From the NCBI GenBank assembly GCA_902789415.1, contig CADAOD010000016.1, positions 1 to 58,666 on the forward strand: a DNA stretch of 58,666 nucleotides, in the 5' to 3' direction. A program made the position numbers and the translations under genes. Position 1 is the first letter of the stretch. Each line of letters opens with the position of its first letter. The notes below the pieces were generated by a model. The model was given only the letters and a program-made list of their open reading frames with translations. It was not told the DNA's origin and did not search any database. Below, piece by piece: positions 1 to 8,335 of this stretch. Source of the stretch: an uncultured Prevotellaceae bacterium. GTDB taxonomy: Bacteria > Bacteroidota > Bacteroidia > Bacteroidales > Bacteroidaceae.

Positions 1-1541
1 TCCATAGTCTTTCTTTTTCTTAAACCCATAAAGGTTGTAGGCCGTTTTGTCAAGGTCTAATAAGTAGAGAATCACCAATTTATCGTTACGCGTAACACTC
101 TGCATACTGCAGCTACCTGTCGCCAACGAGGTTTTCTCGAACATACCTATTTCCTCTACAAAAGGCATCTTCTCCAAGAGGCTTCTCACCGTCTGGTGTT
201 TCCCGTCGGGAGCGCTGATAACAAACAGGTTCTCTGTGTTGTAGCCCAGCGGTGCATGAATCAGATGATTCAGTTGCAACCAGATAACGAGGGCCGAGGT
301 AAGCATCACCATGGTCACCACATTCTGCAGAATGATAAAAATCTTGCCCAGCACCATCTTGGAGCGGTAACGGAAACTACCCTTCACGATGTCGATTGGC
401 TGAAAGCGCGAGAGCTGCCACGATGGCATGACGCCCGAGATGATACCCACCAACAGGATGAAAGCGATGCTGACACTGACGGTACCCAGACTGATATCGC
501 CAGCAAGGTCGATCTTGCCCTTAAACAGTTCTACAGCATCATCCTGGAAGGCAAAGGCTAAAGCCAGACCGATGGCAAACGATACGGCTACCATCAGGGT
601 CGATTCAGCAATCAGCTTCAGCGAGATATCGTTCTGACTGCTACCAAAGAGTTTGCGGGTGGCCATCTCCTTGGCACGGAAGCCTGTGTTGGCAACCGTC
701 AGGTTGATGTAGTTGCTGATGGCAAAGAAGAGGATGGCCAGCACAGCAGCCAACAGGATGCGAAGTCGCGACTTATCACCTTTCTGCATACCGCCTCCAC
801 TATTCTGTGGCGCAAACATAATGTCTTTGAGTGACGTAAAGGTCAGCTCCGTAGCCTTCCACTTACCATAGTAATTCTTGTCCAGATAATCGGCAATAAC
901 AGACTTCTTGCTATCGAGATTGGTGCCTGGATGCAGCATGAAGAATACCTTGCTACAACCATTGGGGCCATAGGCCGCTGTGTAATTCTCGAGCTGATAG
1001 CCCATCACCTGCGGATAGCGCTGCATGCTCACGATAATCTGCGTCTCGTTAGGCAGTACGGTATGATCAAAGTCCTTTCCATAGGGTTCTTATCGCCAAA
1101 CAAGCGCTTGGCCAGTCGCTCCGTGATCACACATTTATCAGGCTTATCAAGCGCTGTACGCCTATTGCCCTGCGTGAGCTCATAGTCGAAGAAATGAAAG
1201 AAAGTAGAATCGGCCAGCAAGATGGTGCTCTGGTCGTCGCCATCTTCCACCACTCGGTCGCCATACTTGATTTTTCCACTCTGGCTCATCACGCAGCACG
1301 TCTGCTCCACCTCAGGACACATCGCTTTGATATCGGTGGCTGCCTGAGGCCACATAAAGAAATTATCCTGACTACCTATCAGAACAATCCGGTCGGCATT
1401 CTTGTGCCACGAGTCGATCGTAAACTGGCGCCACGTATAGTCGCCCATCAGGATGATGAACATCAGCGACACCACCAAACCCGCTATATTAATTAAGGTA
1501 TATAGCTTGTTGCGCAACAGGAAACGGAAAAAACTCTTCAT
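1..1541 (-). pseudogene. MacB/FtsX-type ABC transporter permease, frameshifted and cut by the window edge
   Basis: The gene reads leftward and runs off the window. It begins with MKSFFRFLLRNKLYTLINIA, a typical N-terminal transmembrane helix of MacB_PCD/FtsX permeases, followed by a periplasmic domain. Near 1076-1082 the frame ends early (GDKNPMERT..., then a stop). Downstream a second frame resumes with KDFDHTVLPNETQII and continues through transmembrane helices, including ILLAAVLAILFFAISNYINL, to base 1. One missing G in ATGG(G)AAAGG would restore the frame, so this is a 1-base deletion or a sequencing error. The start at 1541 fits a -7 box at 1570-1577. It probably belongs to the same efflux regulon as the genes at 8.3-13.3 kb. 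No ABC ATPase is visible in the window. Confidence 0.8.
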
Positions 1542-1569
1542 ATCATTATTCAATTTATGATTTCTGATG

Positions 1570-1657
1570 CAAAAATACATCTAAAAAACGAATCCGCCAA
1601 GGCTTTTCACCCTGGCGGATGTGGATTGTCTAATAATTAGACACCCCGGTGTATGAT
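1570..1657 (-). promoter_or_regulatory. Promoter and response-regulator-like operator of the first permease gene
   Basis: A -7 box TATTTTTG (minus strand) lies at 1570-1577 with no TTTG at the usual -33 distance. At 1623-1657 is an operator-like block that starts GGATTGTCTAA, contains the near-palindrome TGTCTAATAATTAGACA, and is followed by the inverted pair ACACC/GGTGT. About 29 of 35 bases match the block at 13341-13375. The distance to the -7 box (46 bp) is nearly the same as for tolC (47 bp). Control by the response regulator at 13417 is inferred. Confidence 0.6.
1592..1620 (-). terminator. Rho-independent terminator behind the outer-membrane barrel gene
   Basis: On the minus strand ATCCGCCAGG pairs with CCTTGGCGGAT around a short A-rich loop and is followed by TTCGTTTTTTAG. 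It lies 64 bp past the stop at 1684 and sits between the operator and the -7 box of the next gene. Confidence 0.75.
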
Positions 1658-1683
1658 TCCTTTACATCATTGGCTCGTTGGTG

Positions 1684-3888
1684 CTATTTCCCCTTAGAGA
1701 TACCGCCTACGACATCGCTGTTGTCGATGGTGGTCTCAGTCTTCTTCACGCTGGCTTTCAACTTGCCAAAACGATAGGAAACAGAGAAGTTGAGCATGCT
1801 ACCACGAGTGGCCGTATCTTGATACCCCTGCATGTCGCCCTGATAAGTGCAAGTGACATAATGACGATATTTGCGGAAGAGGTCGTTGGCGCTGATGCGA
1901 ACAGTCAGTCGGTCCTCGCGGAGGAACGAGCGTTGCAGCGAAAAGCCATAACGATTCCAAGAGCGCGAATAGCTATACACATTATTGACCGAATGGCCCA
2001 TCTCACCATAGACATAAGCTGTGAAGCGCAATTTCCAGGGCAGCAACTGACTGCCGTTCAGATAATAGAAACCAGAGTAACCCTTCTGCCTGAGACCGAT
2101 GCTGGGGTTCTCTATCTCGTCATCCCACAGGTTGAAATTGGCTGAAAGGACAGTACCGCTGAAAGGTTTCCACTGTACATAGCCTTCCAACTGCCAACGC
2201 TTCAACTTCTCGATATTTCCGTAGGTCTGATAGCGCACATCATCTTGGGCATATACCCATTGACCGATGCCATCGCTGTAATACTTGAAAGCTGGTGCTA
2301 ACTGCAATGTCAGCCATTGACTGATGTACGAATAGACCAGGTGGACGGTCTGATTCCTGCTGCTACTCAGTCCTGCGTTTCCAAACTGCACTTGCGTGGG
2401 CGACTGGATGACAGCAGGATTGAGATAGGAGATGCCAGGGCGGTTGATGCTGGTGACATAGCCCAACTTCAGCGAATGGGCATCACTCAACTGATACTTC
2501 ACGCTCAGCTGCGGCACCCAGTCATTCAAATGTCTGCCAAAGTTCTCAGCCGAGCCATCAGGATAGGCACCCTTCATGTAGCTATGCTCGAAGCGCAGAC
2601 CAGCACGGGCCGACCATTTTCCTAATCGCAGGATATAGTCGGCATAGGCTGCAGTCACCTGGGTGGTATGTTCAAACTCACTATCAAAGTTGGGATAAGA
2701 GGTAGCTGCAAAGAAACGCTGCAAAGTACGACTGTCATTGGCACGATAGATATATTTGGCACCCAACTGCAACTTATGCCCCTCAGCTATCGGGCGCAAC
2801 CAGTCGGCCTGGAAAGTATGCTCCGTAAAGCGCTCTCGCAGGTTTTCCAGTTTCCCCGTATAGTCGAATGGTGCCTGCTGCAGGTCGGCATAGCTATTTT
2901 CCTGCTCTGTGCGCTGGCGCGTCAGGGCGAGCATATAAGAGAGAGTGAGAAGCTCGCCCTTGCGCCGCGTCTTATGCTGATAGTCAAGTCGTCCGTTCCA
3001 TGAGTGATGACTATAGCCAGGCATCCAGTATTTGTTGCGATAGCTATAGAGCAGCTGGTTGTCGGGCGCATACATCTGCGTCAGTCCACCACCTTTCACA
3101 TCCAGATTGTAGAAGTAGCCACCCAATGAGGCCGAGAGTAGGTTCAGCGAGTCAATGTCGTAGCTGGCATCAATATCGGCATAATGGACATAGCCGGGAT
3201 TGGAGCCTTCGCTCGATGCTTCCATCCTATTGCCTGAAGCAACATAGGTGCGCTCCACCTCATTTCTGTTTGCTGTTTCTTTACTCGACATGCCACCATA
3301 GCCATAATCCATCGAGACAATGGCCTTACCCATCTGTGTGGTGAGATAAGCACCCAGATTAGGATGCTGTAAGGTAGTATAGGAAGCGGTGGCTGAACCT
3401 GTGATGCCATCCAGACTCTTGCCATCCATCATCACGATATTGAGGATGGCATCTACACCCTCTGCGTCTTCGCGAGCACCAGGATCAGTGATAACCTCTA
3501 TGCGTTTCACCATCGAGGCAGGCATCGCCTTCAGTATCTCCTTTGCATTTTTTGACATACTGGGGTCGTAACGCCCGTTCTTATAGATTTTGAAACTGCT
3601 GTTGCCCTTCACTTTAATATTATCCTCACCATCAACCGTCACCATGGGCATCTTGCGCAGCATGTCCATAACAGTCTGCGTCTTCGACTCCTCATCAGCC
3701 TGCACATCGTAGGCTATGCGGTCGATATCCTGTTTTACTAATTGGCGCTGGGCCTTAACTACCACACCGTCTAACTCCTTGTTCCATGTGATGGAATCGC
3801 TGGCTACTGAGGTTGAATCCTGCTGGGCACTCGCTGCCATAGGGCACAGGAACAGCAGGAATGTAAAAAACACGTTTACACTCTTCAT
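1684..3888 (-). CDS. Outer-membrane beta-barrel protein with TonB-type plug (OMP_b-brl_3 type)
   Basis: This is a 734-residue secreted protein. A signal peptide (MKSVNVFFTFLLFLCPMAAS) is followed by a plug-like domain at about 40-150 (VVVKAQRQ; RIEVITDPGAREDAEGVDA) and then a long region rich in alternating aromatic strands, ending in the barrel-type motif FSVSYRFGK. It resembles TonB-dependent-receptor-like barrels without a CarboxypepD_reg repeat; ligand and transport role are unknown. An in-frame ATG at 3927 is an alternative start: it lies about 16 nt after the -7 box, in the same sequence setting (GTATGAAGAGA) as the start of the gene at 6656. The operator upstream is shared with that gene, so both are probably controlled together. 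Confidence 0.8.
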   Translation of the reverse strand: MKSVNVFFTFLLFLCPMAASAQQDSTSVASDSITWNKELDGVVVKAQRQLVKQDIDRIAYDVQADEESKTQTVMDMLRKMPMVTVDGEDNIKVKGNSSFKIYKNGRYDPSMSKNAKEILKAMPASMVKRIEVITDPGAREDAEGVDAILNIVMMDGKSLDGITGSATASYTTLQHPNLGAYLTTQMGKAIVSMDYGYGGMSSKETANRNEVERTYVASGNRMEASSEGSNPGYVHYADIDASYDIDSLNLLSASLGGYFYNLDVKGGGLTQMYAPDNQLLYSYRNKYWMPGYSHHSWNGRLDYQHKTRRKGELLTLSYMLALTRQRTEQENSYADLQQAPFDYTGKLENLRERFTEHTFQADWLRPIAEGHKLQLGAKYIYRANDSRTLQRFFAATSYPNFDSEFEHTTQVTAAYADYILRLGKWSARAGLRFEHSYMKGAYPDGSAENFGRHLNDWVPQLSVKYQLSDAHSLKLGYVTSINRPGISYLNPAVIQSPTQVQFGNAGLSSSRNQTVHLVYSYISQWLTLQLAPAFKYYSDGIGQWVYAQDDVRYQTYGNIEKLKRWQLEGYVQWKPFSGTVLSANFNLWDDEIENPSIGLRQKGYSGFYYLNGSQLLPWKLRFTAYVYGEMGHSVNNVYSYSRSWNRYGFSLQRSFLREDRLTVRISANDLFRKYRHYVTCTYQGDMQGYQDTATRGSMLNFSVSYRFGKLKASVKKTETTIDNSDVVGGISKGK

Positions 3889-3945
3889 ATTTGTTCTAAA
3901 AAGTTTGGTTTTAAAAGGTCTCTTCATACCAGTTGTTTTTGACTG

Positions 3946-4003
3946 CAAAGGTATGAAGAGATTTTTAGAGAGAGAGAATTATTTTACTGACATTTGTCTG
4001 ACA
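3946..4003 (-). promoter_or_regulatory. Promoter with two CTGACA repeats at 11-bp spacing
   Basis: The -7 box TACCTTTG is at 3946-3953 and no TTTG stands at -33. CTGACA occurs at 3987-3992 and 3998-4003 (TGTCAG on the coding strand), exactly 11 bp apart. The same layout precedes the gene at 6656. Inverted arms TCTCTTCATACC (3919-3930) and GGTATGAAGAGA (3950-3961) enclose the presumed transcription start. The helical spacing suits an OmpR-type winged-helix activator. Confidence 0.6.
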
Positions 4004-4030
4004 TTTACTTACAAACTGAAACTCAGCGTG

Positions 4031-4888
4031 TTACTTCAGCTTCTTAATACTCATCTCAAAGACGTTCTGGATGAGTTCATCTGTGGATTTATCCTTGAGT
4101 TTGGTTAGTTCGCTGATGACAATCTGCTTCTCTTCGGGCTCGAGCATATCTGATTTCTTGCAGAGGCCGTAGATGGATGTGGCGCAATGAGTGGCCGTAT
4201 TGCCGTCAGGATTCTTAAGAAACAAGCGCTTGTAGTTGTTGAACTCGCTGAGCCATGACTCGGATGTCTTCATGCCAAAACTATTGCCATCAGCATCGGT
4301 ATTTGGCAACTCTGTACCATTTACGATAACGCGGGTTTTAGATATCTTCTTGTTGTTGCGGGCTTCTGGGCGCAGAGCATAAGTGATAGCCAGGCGAACC
4401 TTGGTCTTCTTGCGATAGCGACGATCTGGATCGGTCTTATCGGCAAAGCAGGCGTAAATGTATTCAGAGCCCTTCATAGAGCCAATAGCTACTGACTCTT
4501 GCGAGCCATCGCCAACATAGAGTGTGACAGGAGCAAAGCCGATGGACTCGAAAAGGCTTGCGAAGCTTCCTTTCTCAACATCATCGCCATCTTTATCGCG
4601 AAGTGCTGTATTTACAGAATATGCATCCTTCAAATCCTTATCGAAGGCCTTACGTGCCTCTTTAAGGCGCTCGAGAGCAGAGCTGGTGCTAATGGTGAAG
4701 TCGTAAACATCGCACATTGCCTTCAAGCGGCCTGTCTCAGAGTCTTCTTCAAGCACGTGGCGTGTCTTGTTCTCAGTGATCTTTTCGTTGAGCAGGGCAT
4801 CGAATGCTTTCTTGATGTTCTGCTGTGCCATAATGGTTGAAGGCATGGCCAACAACATGGCTGCGAGAATTAAGTTTCTACTCTTCAT
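4031..4888 (-). CDS. Secreted DUF6108-like protein
   Basis: This 285-residue protein has a clear signal peptide (MKSRNLILAAMLLAMPSTIM, cleaved near AQQ). The rest is soluble, mixed alpha/beta and lysine-rich at the C-terminus, with no membrane helix. It resembles DUF6108 proteins of Bacteroidales, which commonly sit behind an ECF sigma and an anti-sigma-like gene, as here. Its start at 4888 lies inside the 3' end of the preceding gene (11-bp overlap), so the three genes form one operon. Function is unknown; an envelope role linked to the sigma switch is an inference. Confidence 0.7.
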   Translation of the reverse strand: MKSRNLILAAMLLAMPSTIMAQQNIKKAFDALLNEKITENKTRHVLEEDSETGRLKAMCDVYDFTISTSSALERLKEARKAFDKDLKDAYSVNTALRDKDGDDVEKGSFASLFESIGFAPVTLYVGDGSQESVAIGSMKGSEYIYACFADKTDPDRRYRKKTKVRLAITYALRPEARNNKKISKTRVIVNGTELPNTDADGNSFGMKTSESWLSEFNNYKRLFLKNPDGNTATHCATSIYGLCKKSDMLEPEEKQIVISELTKLKDKSTDELIQNVFEMSIKKLK

Positions 4889-5546
4889 ATGCAATTAAAT
4901 TTTCTTGTTCGTTAATATATACTATGGTACCATCTTCTTGCATGACTGGGACGTAGCCGTAAGCTGCCATCTGGGCATTAAAGATTTCCATCTTTGCTTT
5001 GGCTTGCTCAGCTTGTGCTGTAGCCTCCACGATCCGAGTCTTGGTCTGCTCGGCTTCCGCCATCAGTACATAAGCCTTGTCGTAATCATGAATCGTAGGC
5101 TCGGTTTTACGCAGACTGCGTTTCTTGGTCTTTTTTACAGGCTGCTGTGGGGTTCCTACAGGCATGACGGGGTGAGCAGCTACTGTATCAATACGCGCTT
5201 CCGACTGGACATCAGCCTGGGATGCCTGCTTGGCTGTGGTATCAGCCTGTGCCGTGAGCGGTGCAGCGGGCACAAGCTCTGTCTGGCGTGGTGGAACAGC
5301 CAGATACAGCACACCTACCACAATGGCTGCAGCTGCAATGCCCCATACTCCCCAACGGCGACGGGCCTTTGGCTGGGGCTTCATAGCCTCTATCTCCTGG
5401 AACATCTGCTGATAACAGAGCCATTCCTCGGGGATGTTCTTGCCCTGAAAATACTGAGCAAGGATGGCCTCCTCGTCGAGTGTTGAAGTGCCGTCCATAT
5501 ACTTGTCGAGCAACTTCTCGATAACCTCTTTAGTGTACTGTATCAT
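4878..5546 (-). CDS. Single-pass membrane protein, putative anti-sigma factor
   Basis: The 222-residue protein has a cytoplasmic N-terminus of about 85 residues (KEVIEKLLDKYMDGTSTLDE, like the short helical domain of small anti-sigma proteins). One membrane helix follows a basic stretch KARRRW at about 88-108. Next come a Gln/Ala/Thr-rich periplasmic linker and a helical segment with alternating Ala, Glu and Gln (AEAEQTKTRIVEATAQAEQA), probably coiled coil. The start at 5546 overlaps the sigma stop by 4 bp (ATGA), so a longer upstream extension of the frame is discarded. Position directly behind an ECF sigma gene is the main argument for anti-sigma function; no known anti-sigma zinc motif is visible. 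Confidence 0.65.
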   Translation of the reverse strand: MIQYTKEVIEKLLDKYMDGTSTLDEEAILAQYFQGKNIPEEWLCYQQMFQEIEAMKPQPKARRRWGVWGIAAAAIVVGVLYLAVPPRQTELVPAAPLTAQADTTAKQASQADVQSEARIDTVAAHPVMPVGTPQQPVKKTKKRSLRKTEPTIHDYDKAYVLMAEAEQTKTRIVEATAQAEQAKAKMEIFNAQMAAYGYVPVMQEDGTIVYINEQENLIAYEE

Positions 5547-6037
5547 TGTTTGTTTCGCTGTTTTATTTCTTCTAATAATGTTCGTCGGGCCCTTGCCAGC
5601 AAAGTGCTCACCGATGTGGGTTCGATGCCTAATAATTGGGCTATCTCCTCGTGACTGCGACGCTCCACTTGTCGCATATATAATAAGGTGCGCTGGGTGG
5701 TGGGCAACTGCTGGACTTTGGTTGTCAACCATGCTTCGTCTTCTCTCATCTCCAACTCGTCGTGCGGATTGGTGTTCAGACTGACGGTGATGGTCTCGTC
5801 CAGCGCTTCCATAGGTTTTCGTCGCTGATGGTTGCGCAGCATATGCCTGGCCATGAGGACGACGATAGCCTCTATCGAACGATACTGTTCCAGTTCGTCG
5901 TGCATCTGCCACAGGCGGAGCATCACATCCTGAGCGATGTCTTCTGCTTCGTCTTGGCCCGCTCCACAGCTGATGCTAACGCTCAGCGCCTTCTGTCGCC
6001 ACGAGCGGGCTTGGTGTTCAAATGCTATTCTGTCCAT
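5543..6037 (-). CDS. ECF-type RNA polymerase sigma factor
   Basis: The 164-residue protein has sigma region 2 at about 10-75 (QDEAEDIAQDVMLRLWQ, the usual DIVQEVF-type core) and region 4 at about 105-160 (LPTTQRTLLYMRQVERRSHE followed by IAQLLGIEPTSVSTLLARAR, the helix-turn-helix). The length is typical for ECF sigma factors. It leads a three-gene operon with an anti-sigma-like membrane protein and a secreted DUF6108-like protein. A weak promoter-like TATAGTTG lies upstream near 6055. The target promoters are not evident. Confidence 0.9.
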   Translation of the reverse strand: MDRIAFEHQARSWRQKALSVSISCGAGQDEAEDIAQDVMLRLWQMHDELEQYRSIEAIVVLMARHMLRNHQRRKPMEALDETITVSLNTNPHDELEMREDEAWLTTKVQQLPTTQRTLLYMRQVERRSHEEIAQLLGIEPTSVSTLLARARRTLLEEIKQRNKQ

Positions 6038-6113
6038 CTATTAATTCTGCTGTACAACTATAAGACACAAAAACATGCCAAAGTCAAACTTATTTTAACG
6101 CTACTTAACTCTT

Positions 6114-6656
6114 TCACCATACTTTCCAGTTATCTATTTCTGTCATGAGGCGTTTGAGGGATGGTTGGCAGACTTCGGGATAAGTGAGCGACTGCACAAA
6201 CCAAAGTTTGCGATGTTTCACAAATTTGGCATGAAAGCAACGGGCCGATAATCTGCCTTTATCATCGAAAATATGCCCAGATAGGATGAAACTGTCACTC
6301 TTTTTTTGCTGAGATGTGGCATGGAGCGCTGAGGTATATTTGCACATAGCCTGCTCGATGGTGAGATTTTCAGGATTCTGTTCCACGAACACCGTCTGCA
6401 CTATCTCAATACTATCTTGCCAGAAACTGAAGCGGCAGCAACCTTTATCCATTAAGGAGTCGGGTGTCTGTTCAAAAAACGACGGATAGCGCACCGTATA
6501 GTCGTAATCGTCATCATGATACGCCTTCATCCTGGTAAGACTCATCGCACGTTCCAACTTCTGCGACAACGGCAAGTCATCTTCCTTCTCATAAACCGAC
6601 ACCCATGCCATGACTGTGATAAAAACCAACATAGAAAGAAACAGAAATCTCCTCAT
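6114..6656 (-). CDS. Exported or membrane-anchored hypothetical protein, 180 aa
   Basis: An N-terminal hydrophobic segment (MRRFLFLSMLVFITVMAWVS) acts as signal peptide or anchor. The remaining 160 residues are predicted periplasmic and include a paired cysteine near residue 72 (DKGCCRFSFW). I do not recognise the family; the pattern of YDYTVRYPSFFEQ and a strand-rich body resembles small periplasmic lipocalin- or PsbP-like domains, but that is weak. The promoter carries the same -7 box and CTGACA repeats as the barrel gene at 3888. The start codon sits in GTATGAGGAGATT, which can pair with AATCTCTTCATAC at the promoter. Co-regulation by the neighbouring membrane-bound regulator is inferred. 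Confidence 0.7.
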   Translation of the reverse strand: MRRFLFLSMLVFITVMAWVSVYEKEDDLPLSQKLERAMSLTRMKAYHDDDYDYTVRYPSFFEQTPDSLMDKGCCRFSFWQDSIEIVQTVFVEQNPENLTIEQAMCKYTSALHATSQQKKSDSFILSGHIFDDKGRLSARCFHAKFVKHRKLWFVQSLTYPEVCQPSLKRLMTEIDNWKVW

Positions 6657-6672
6657 ACTTGCTTTTTTCGTG

Positions 6673-6740
6673 CAAAGGTATGAAGAGATTTCTGTTTTAA
6701 CGAATTATCTGCCTGACATTTGTCTGACAATTAGCTGACA
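6673..6740 (-). promoter_or_regulatory. Promoter with three CTGACA repeats at 11-bp spacing
   Basis: The -7 box TACCTTTG is at 6673-6680 without a -33 TTTG. CTGACA stands at 6713-6718, 6724-6729 and 6735-6740, exactly 11 bp apart. The first repeat lies 33 bp from the -7 box (34 bp in the 3946-4003 copy). It lies between the regulator at 6750-7424 and the 6656 gene. The architecture is that of an activator-dependent promoter. Confidence 0.65.
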
Positions 6741-6749
6741 TACGGCTAA

Positions 6750-7424
6750 CTACTTGGTTCTCAATTCATAAGCACGACCTCTGTCTGACTCTATTTTCAA
6801 GTCGGAATGGGCTTCGATGATGGGTTTCAAGCGGCGGATCAGCGTGTAGAGTGTGTCGTTGGCATCGTCTTTCTTAGGCCAGAGGGCATCGCAGATCTCT
6901 GTTTTGGAGAGCTGATGCGACTCGCTGCGGAAGAACATCTCCATGAGTTGCTGCTGCATGGGCGTGAGTTTCACCTGCTGCCCCTTCGTATCATAGAAAC
7001 GTCCTTCAGCCTCAGCATAAGACAAACCACCATACACAACAAGATTGACCTGTTTGCGATAATGCCAGAAGCAGTAGAGGCCCCAGAGCAAAGCCATAGT
7101 CCATAAGACGGAGGCCGGACGCTGGTCGGACATCGCAAAGATGGTGGCGGCAGAGCACTTAGGTTCGCAGCGCAGACCATCCTGTCGGGTGGTGACAGCC
7201 AGCACGGCATTGCCACGCAACTCGTCCAACTTGAGATAGCTGTTAAACACGCGGATGGTGTCGGAGCTGATAGCATCGCTCTGCTGCTGGGCCAGCGCTT
7301 TGGTCAGCGCACAAGCCATATCCTCGGCCACAACTCTTTCCGTAGCCCGATAACTCCTGAAACTCGTCAGCCCTGATGCTACTATCAGGGCCAACAGTAT
7401 TACGACGGCATATTTCTGTTTCAT
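6750..7424 (-). CDS. Membrane-bound one-component regulator with C-terminal OmpR-type winged helix
   Basis: The 224-residue protein has an N-terminal membrane helix (about 5-22, YAVVILLALIVASGL), a periplasmic loop of about 80 residues with two cysteines (RCEPKC), and a second helix at about 105-122 (LWTMALLWGLYCFW). The cytoplasmic C-terminal domain (about 150-224) looks like Trans_reg_C: KLTPMQQQLMEMFF, LSKTEICDALWP and TLIRRLKPIIEAHSDLKI. There is no receiver domain, so signal sensing is probably periplasmic and direct, as in ToxR-like regulators, although the topology is inverted. The CTGACA repeats just downstream and before the 3888 gene are its likely targets. Confidence 0.75.
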   Translation of the reverse strand: MKQKYAVVILLALIVASGLTSFRSYRATERVVAEDMACALTKALAQQQSDAISSDTIRVFNSYLKLDELRGNAVLAVTTRQDGLRCEPKCSAATIFAMSDQRPASVLWTMALLWGLYCFWHYRKQVNLVVYGGLSYAEAEGRFYDTKGQQVKLTPMQQQLMEMFFRSESHQLSKTEICDALWPKKDDANDTLYTLIRRLKPIIEAHSDLKIESDRGRAYELRTK

Positions 7425-7507
7425 CTTTCAGTAATTGATCAATTCCGCCACAAAGATAAACAATCTTTCTGAAATCCATCCGTTTTCACCCCGCATCTTA
7501 TCATTTT

Positions 7508-8245
7508 TTAAAACTGATAGCCAACGGATATTTCGGCAGAAATGTTTTTAGGATGCCCTCCGAACAGGGCTGCCGACACGATGTTAGCAACGGTGCTGCC
7601 TATAAAACCGCCATCACCGAGTTTGGTAAGTCCTACTGTTACATTATAGCCGATAATGAAATGACGATAGCTCAAGTCGATACCACCAATGGCTCCCAAA
7701 TCCCAGCGGTTGAACTTTGGATATTCTACACTGTGATTCCCCTCATCATAGGCACCATGATAAAAATCAAAAGCCTCGCTGAAATGGTTGGTGCTGAAAG
7801 TCTCGTCATGGTCGGTATCCAGAATTTTCATCCTCGTCTTCGCACTCAGACCATAAGCCACGTACGCACCAGTTCTGAACGTGAGATGCCACTCCTTTCC
7901 TAAATTCAGGCGAGCCGCCATCTGCAGGGGCAACTGCAGATAGTTGAGACGCGTGCTGTATTTGGCCGCCATAATCTGTTCATTACCATAATAGCCATCA
8001 AACGTCCATCCTTTCTGAGCAAACTGAAGGGCAGGCTGAAAGCGCCACACCCCATTCTTCGACAGTCCGATGTCAGCACCACCACCAATGTGAAAGCCTA
8101 CACGGTCATCGATATTCGACACACCGCCCAACAATGTTGAATAACCGATGCCACCTCTTGCCTGCCAATGGACATCCTGTGCGTTGGCAGCAAAAGGCAG
8201 AACAGCCAGTACCACGCTCAACGATACTTTGAGTAATCTATTCAT
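7508..8245 (-). CDS. Outer-membrane beta-barrel protein (PorT/OMP_b-brl_2 type)
   Basis: This 245-residue protein has a signal peptide (MNRLLKVSLSVVLAVLPFAA, cleaved near NAQ). The rest alternates polar and aromatic residues in strands typical of eight- to ten-strand barrels: ARGGIGYSTLLGG, GFHIGGGADIGLS, LNYLQLPLQMAARL. It ends in ISAEISVGYQF with a terminal Phe, the usual signal for outer-membrane insertion. The start at 8245 is chosen because upstream in-frame codons lie in the terminator of the preceding operon. The precise function is unknown; such barrels are often annotated PorT-family. Confidence 0.8.
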   Translation of the reverse strand: MNRLLKVSLSVVLAVLPFAANAQDVHWQARGGIGYSTLLGGVSNIDDRVGFHIGGGADIGLSKNGVWRFQPALQFAQKGWTFDGYYGNEQIMAAKYSTRLNYLQLPLQMAARLNLGKEWHLTFRTGAYVAYGLSAKTRMKILDTDHDETFSTNHFSEAFDFYHGAYDEGNHSVEYPKFNRWDLGAIGGIDLSYRHFIIGYNVTVGLTKLGDGGFIGSTVANIVSAALFGGHPKNISAEISVGYQF

Positions 8246-8284
8246 ATTTTTACGTTTTATATTGATAATTCCACCAATAGAAAC

Positions 8285-8313
8285 GCCCCATGAAGAAAAA
8301 TCCTGCATGGGGC
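8285..8313 (-). terminator. Hairpin terminator behind the efflux operon
   Basis: GCCCCATG (8285-8292) and CATGGGGC (8306-8313) form an 8-bp perfect stem with a 13-base A-rich loop, 22 bp past the permease stop at 8336. On the minus strand the stem is followed by GTTTCTATT, a weak T tract, so efficiency is uncertain. Confidence 0.6.
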
Positions 8314-8335
8314 TACGTTAAATATCCTAAATCTG

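Noticed and set aside
4878-5912. Extended 344-residue version of the anti-sigma-like protein
   Set aside because: The N-terminal 120 residues are the sigma gene read in another frame; the ATG at 5546 with 4-bp overlap is the natural start.
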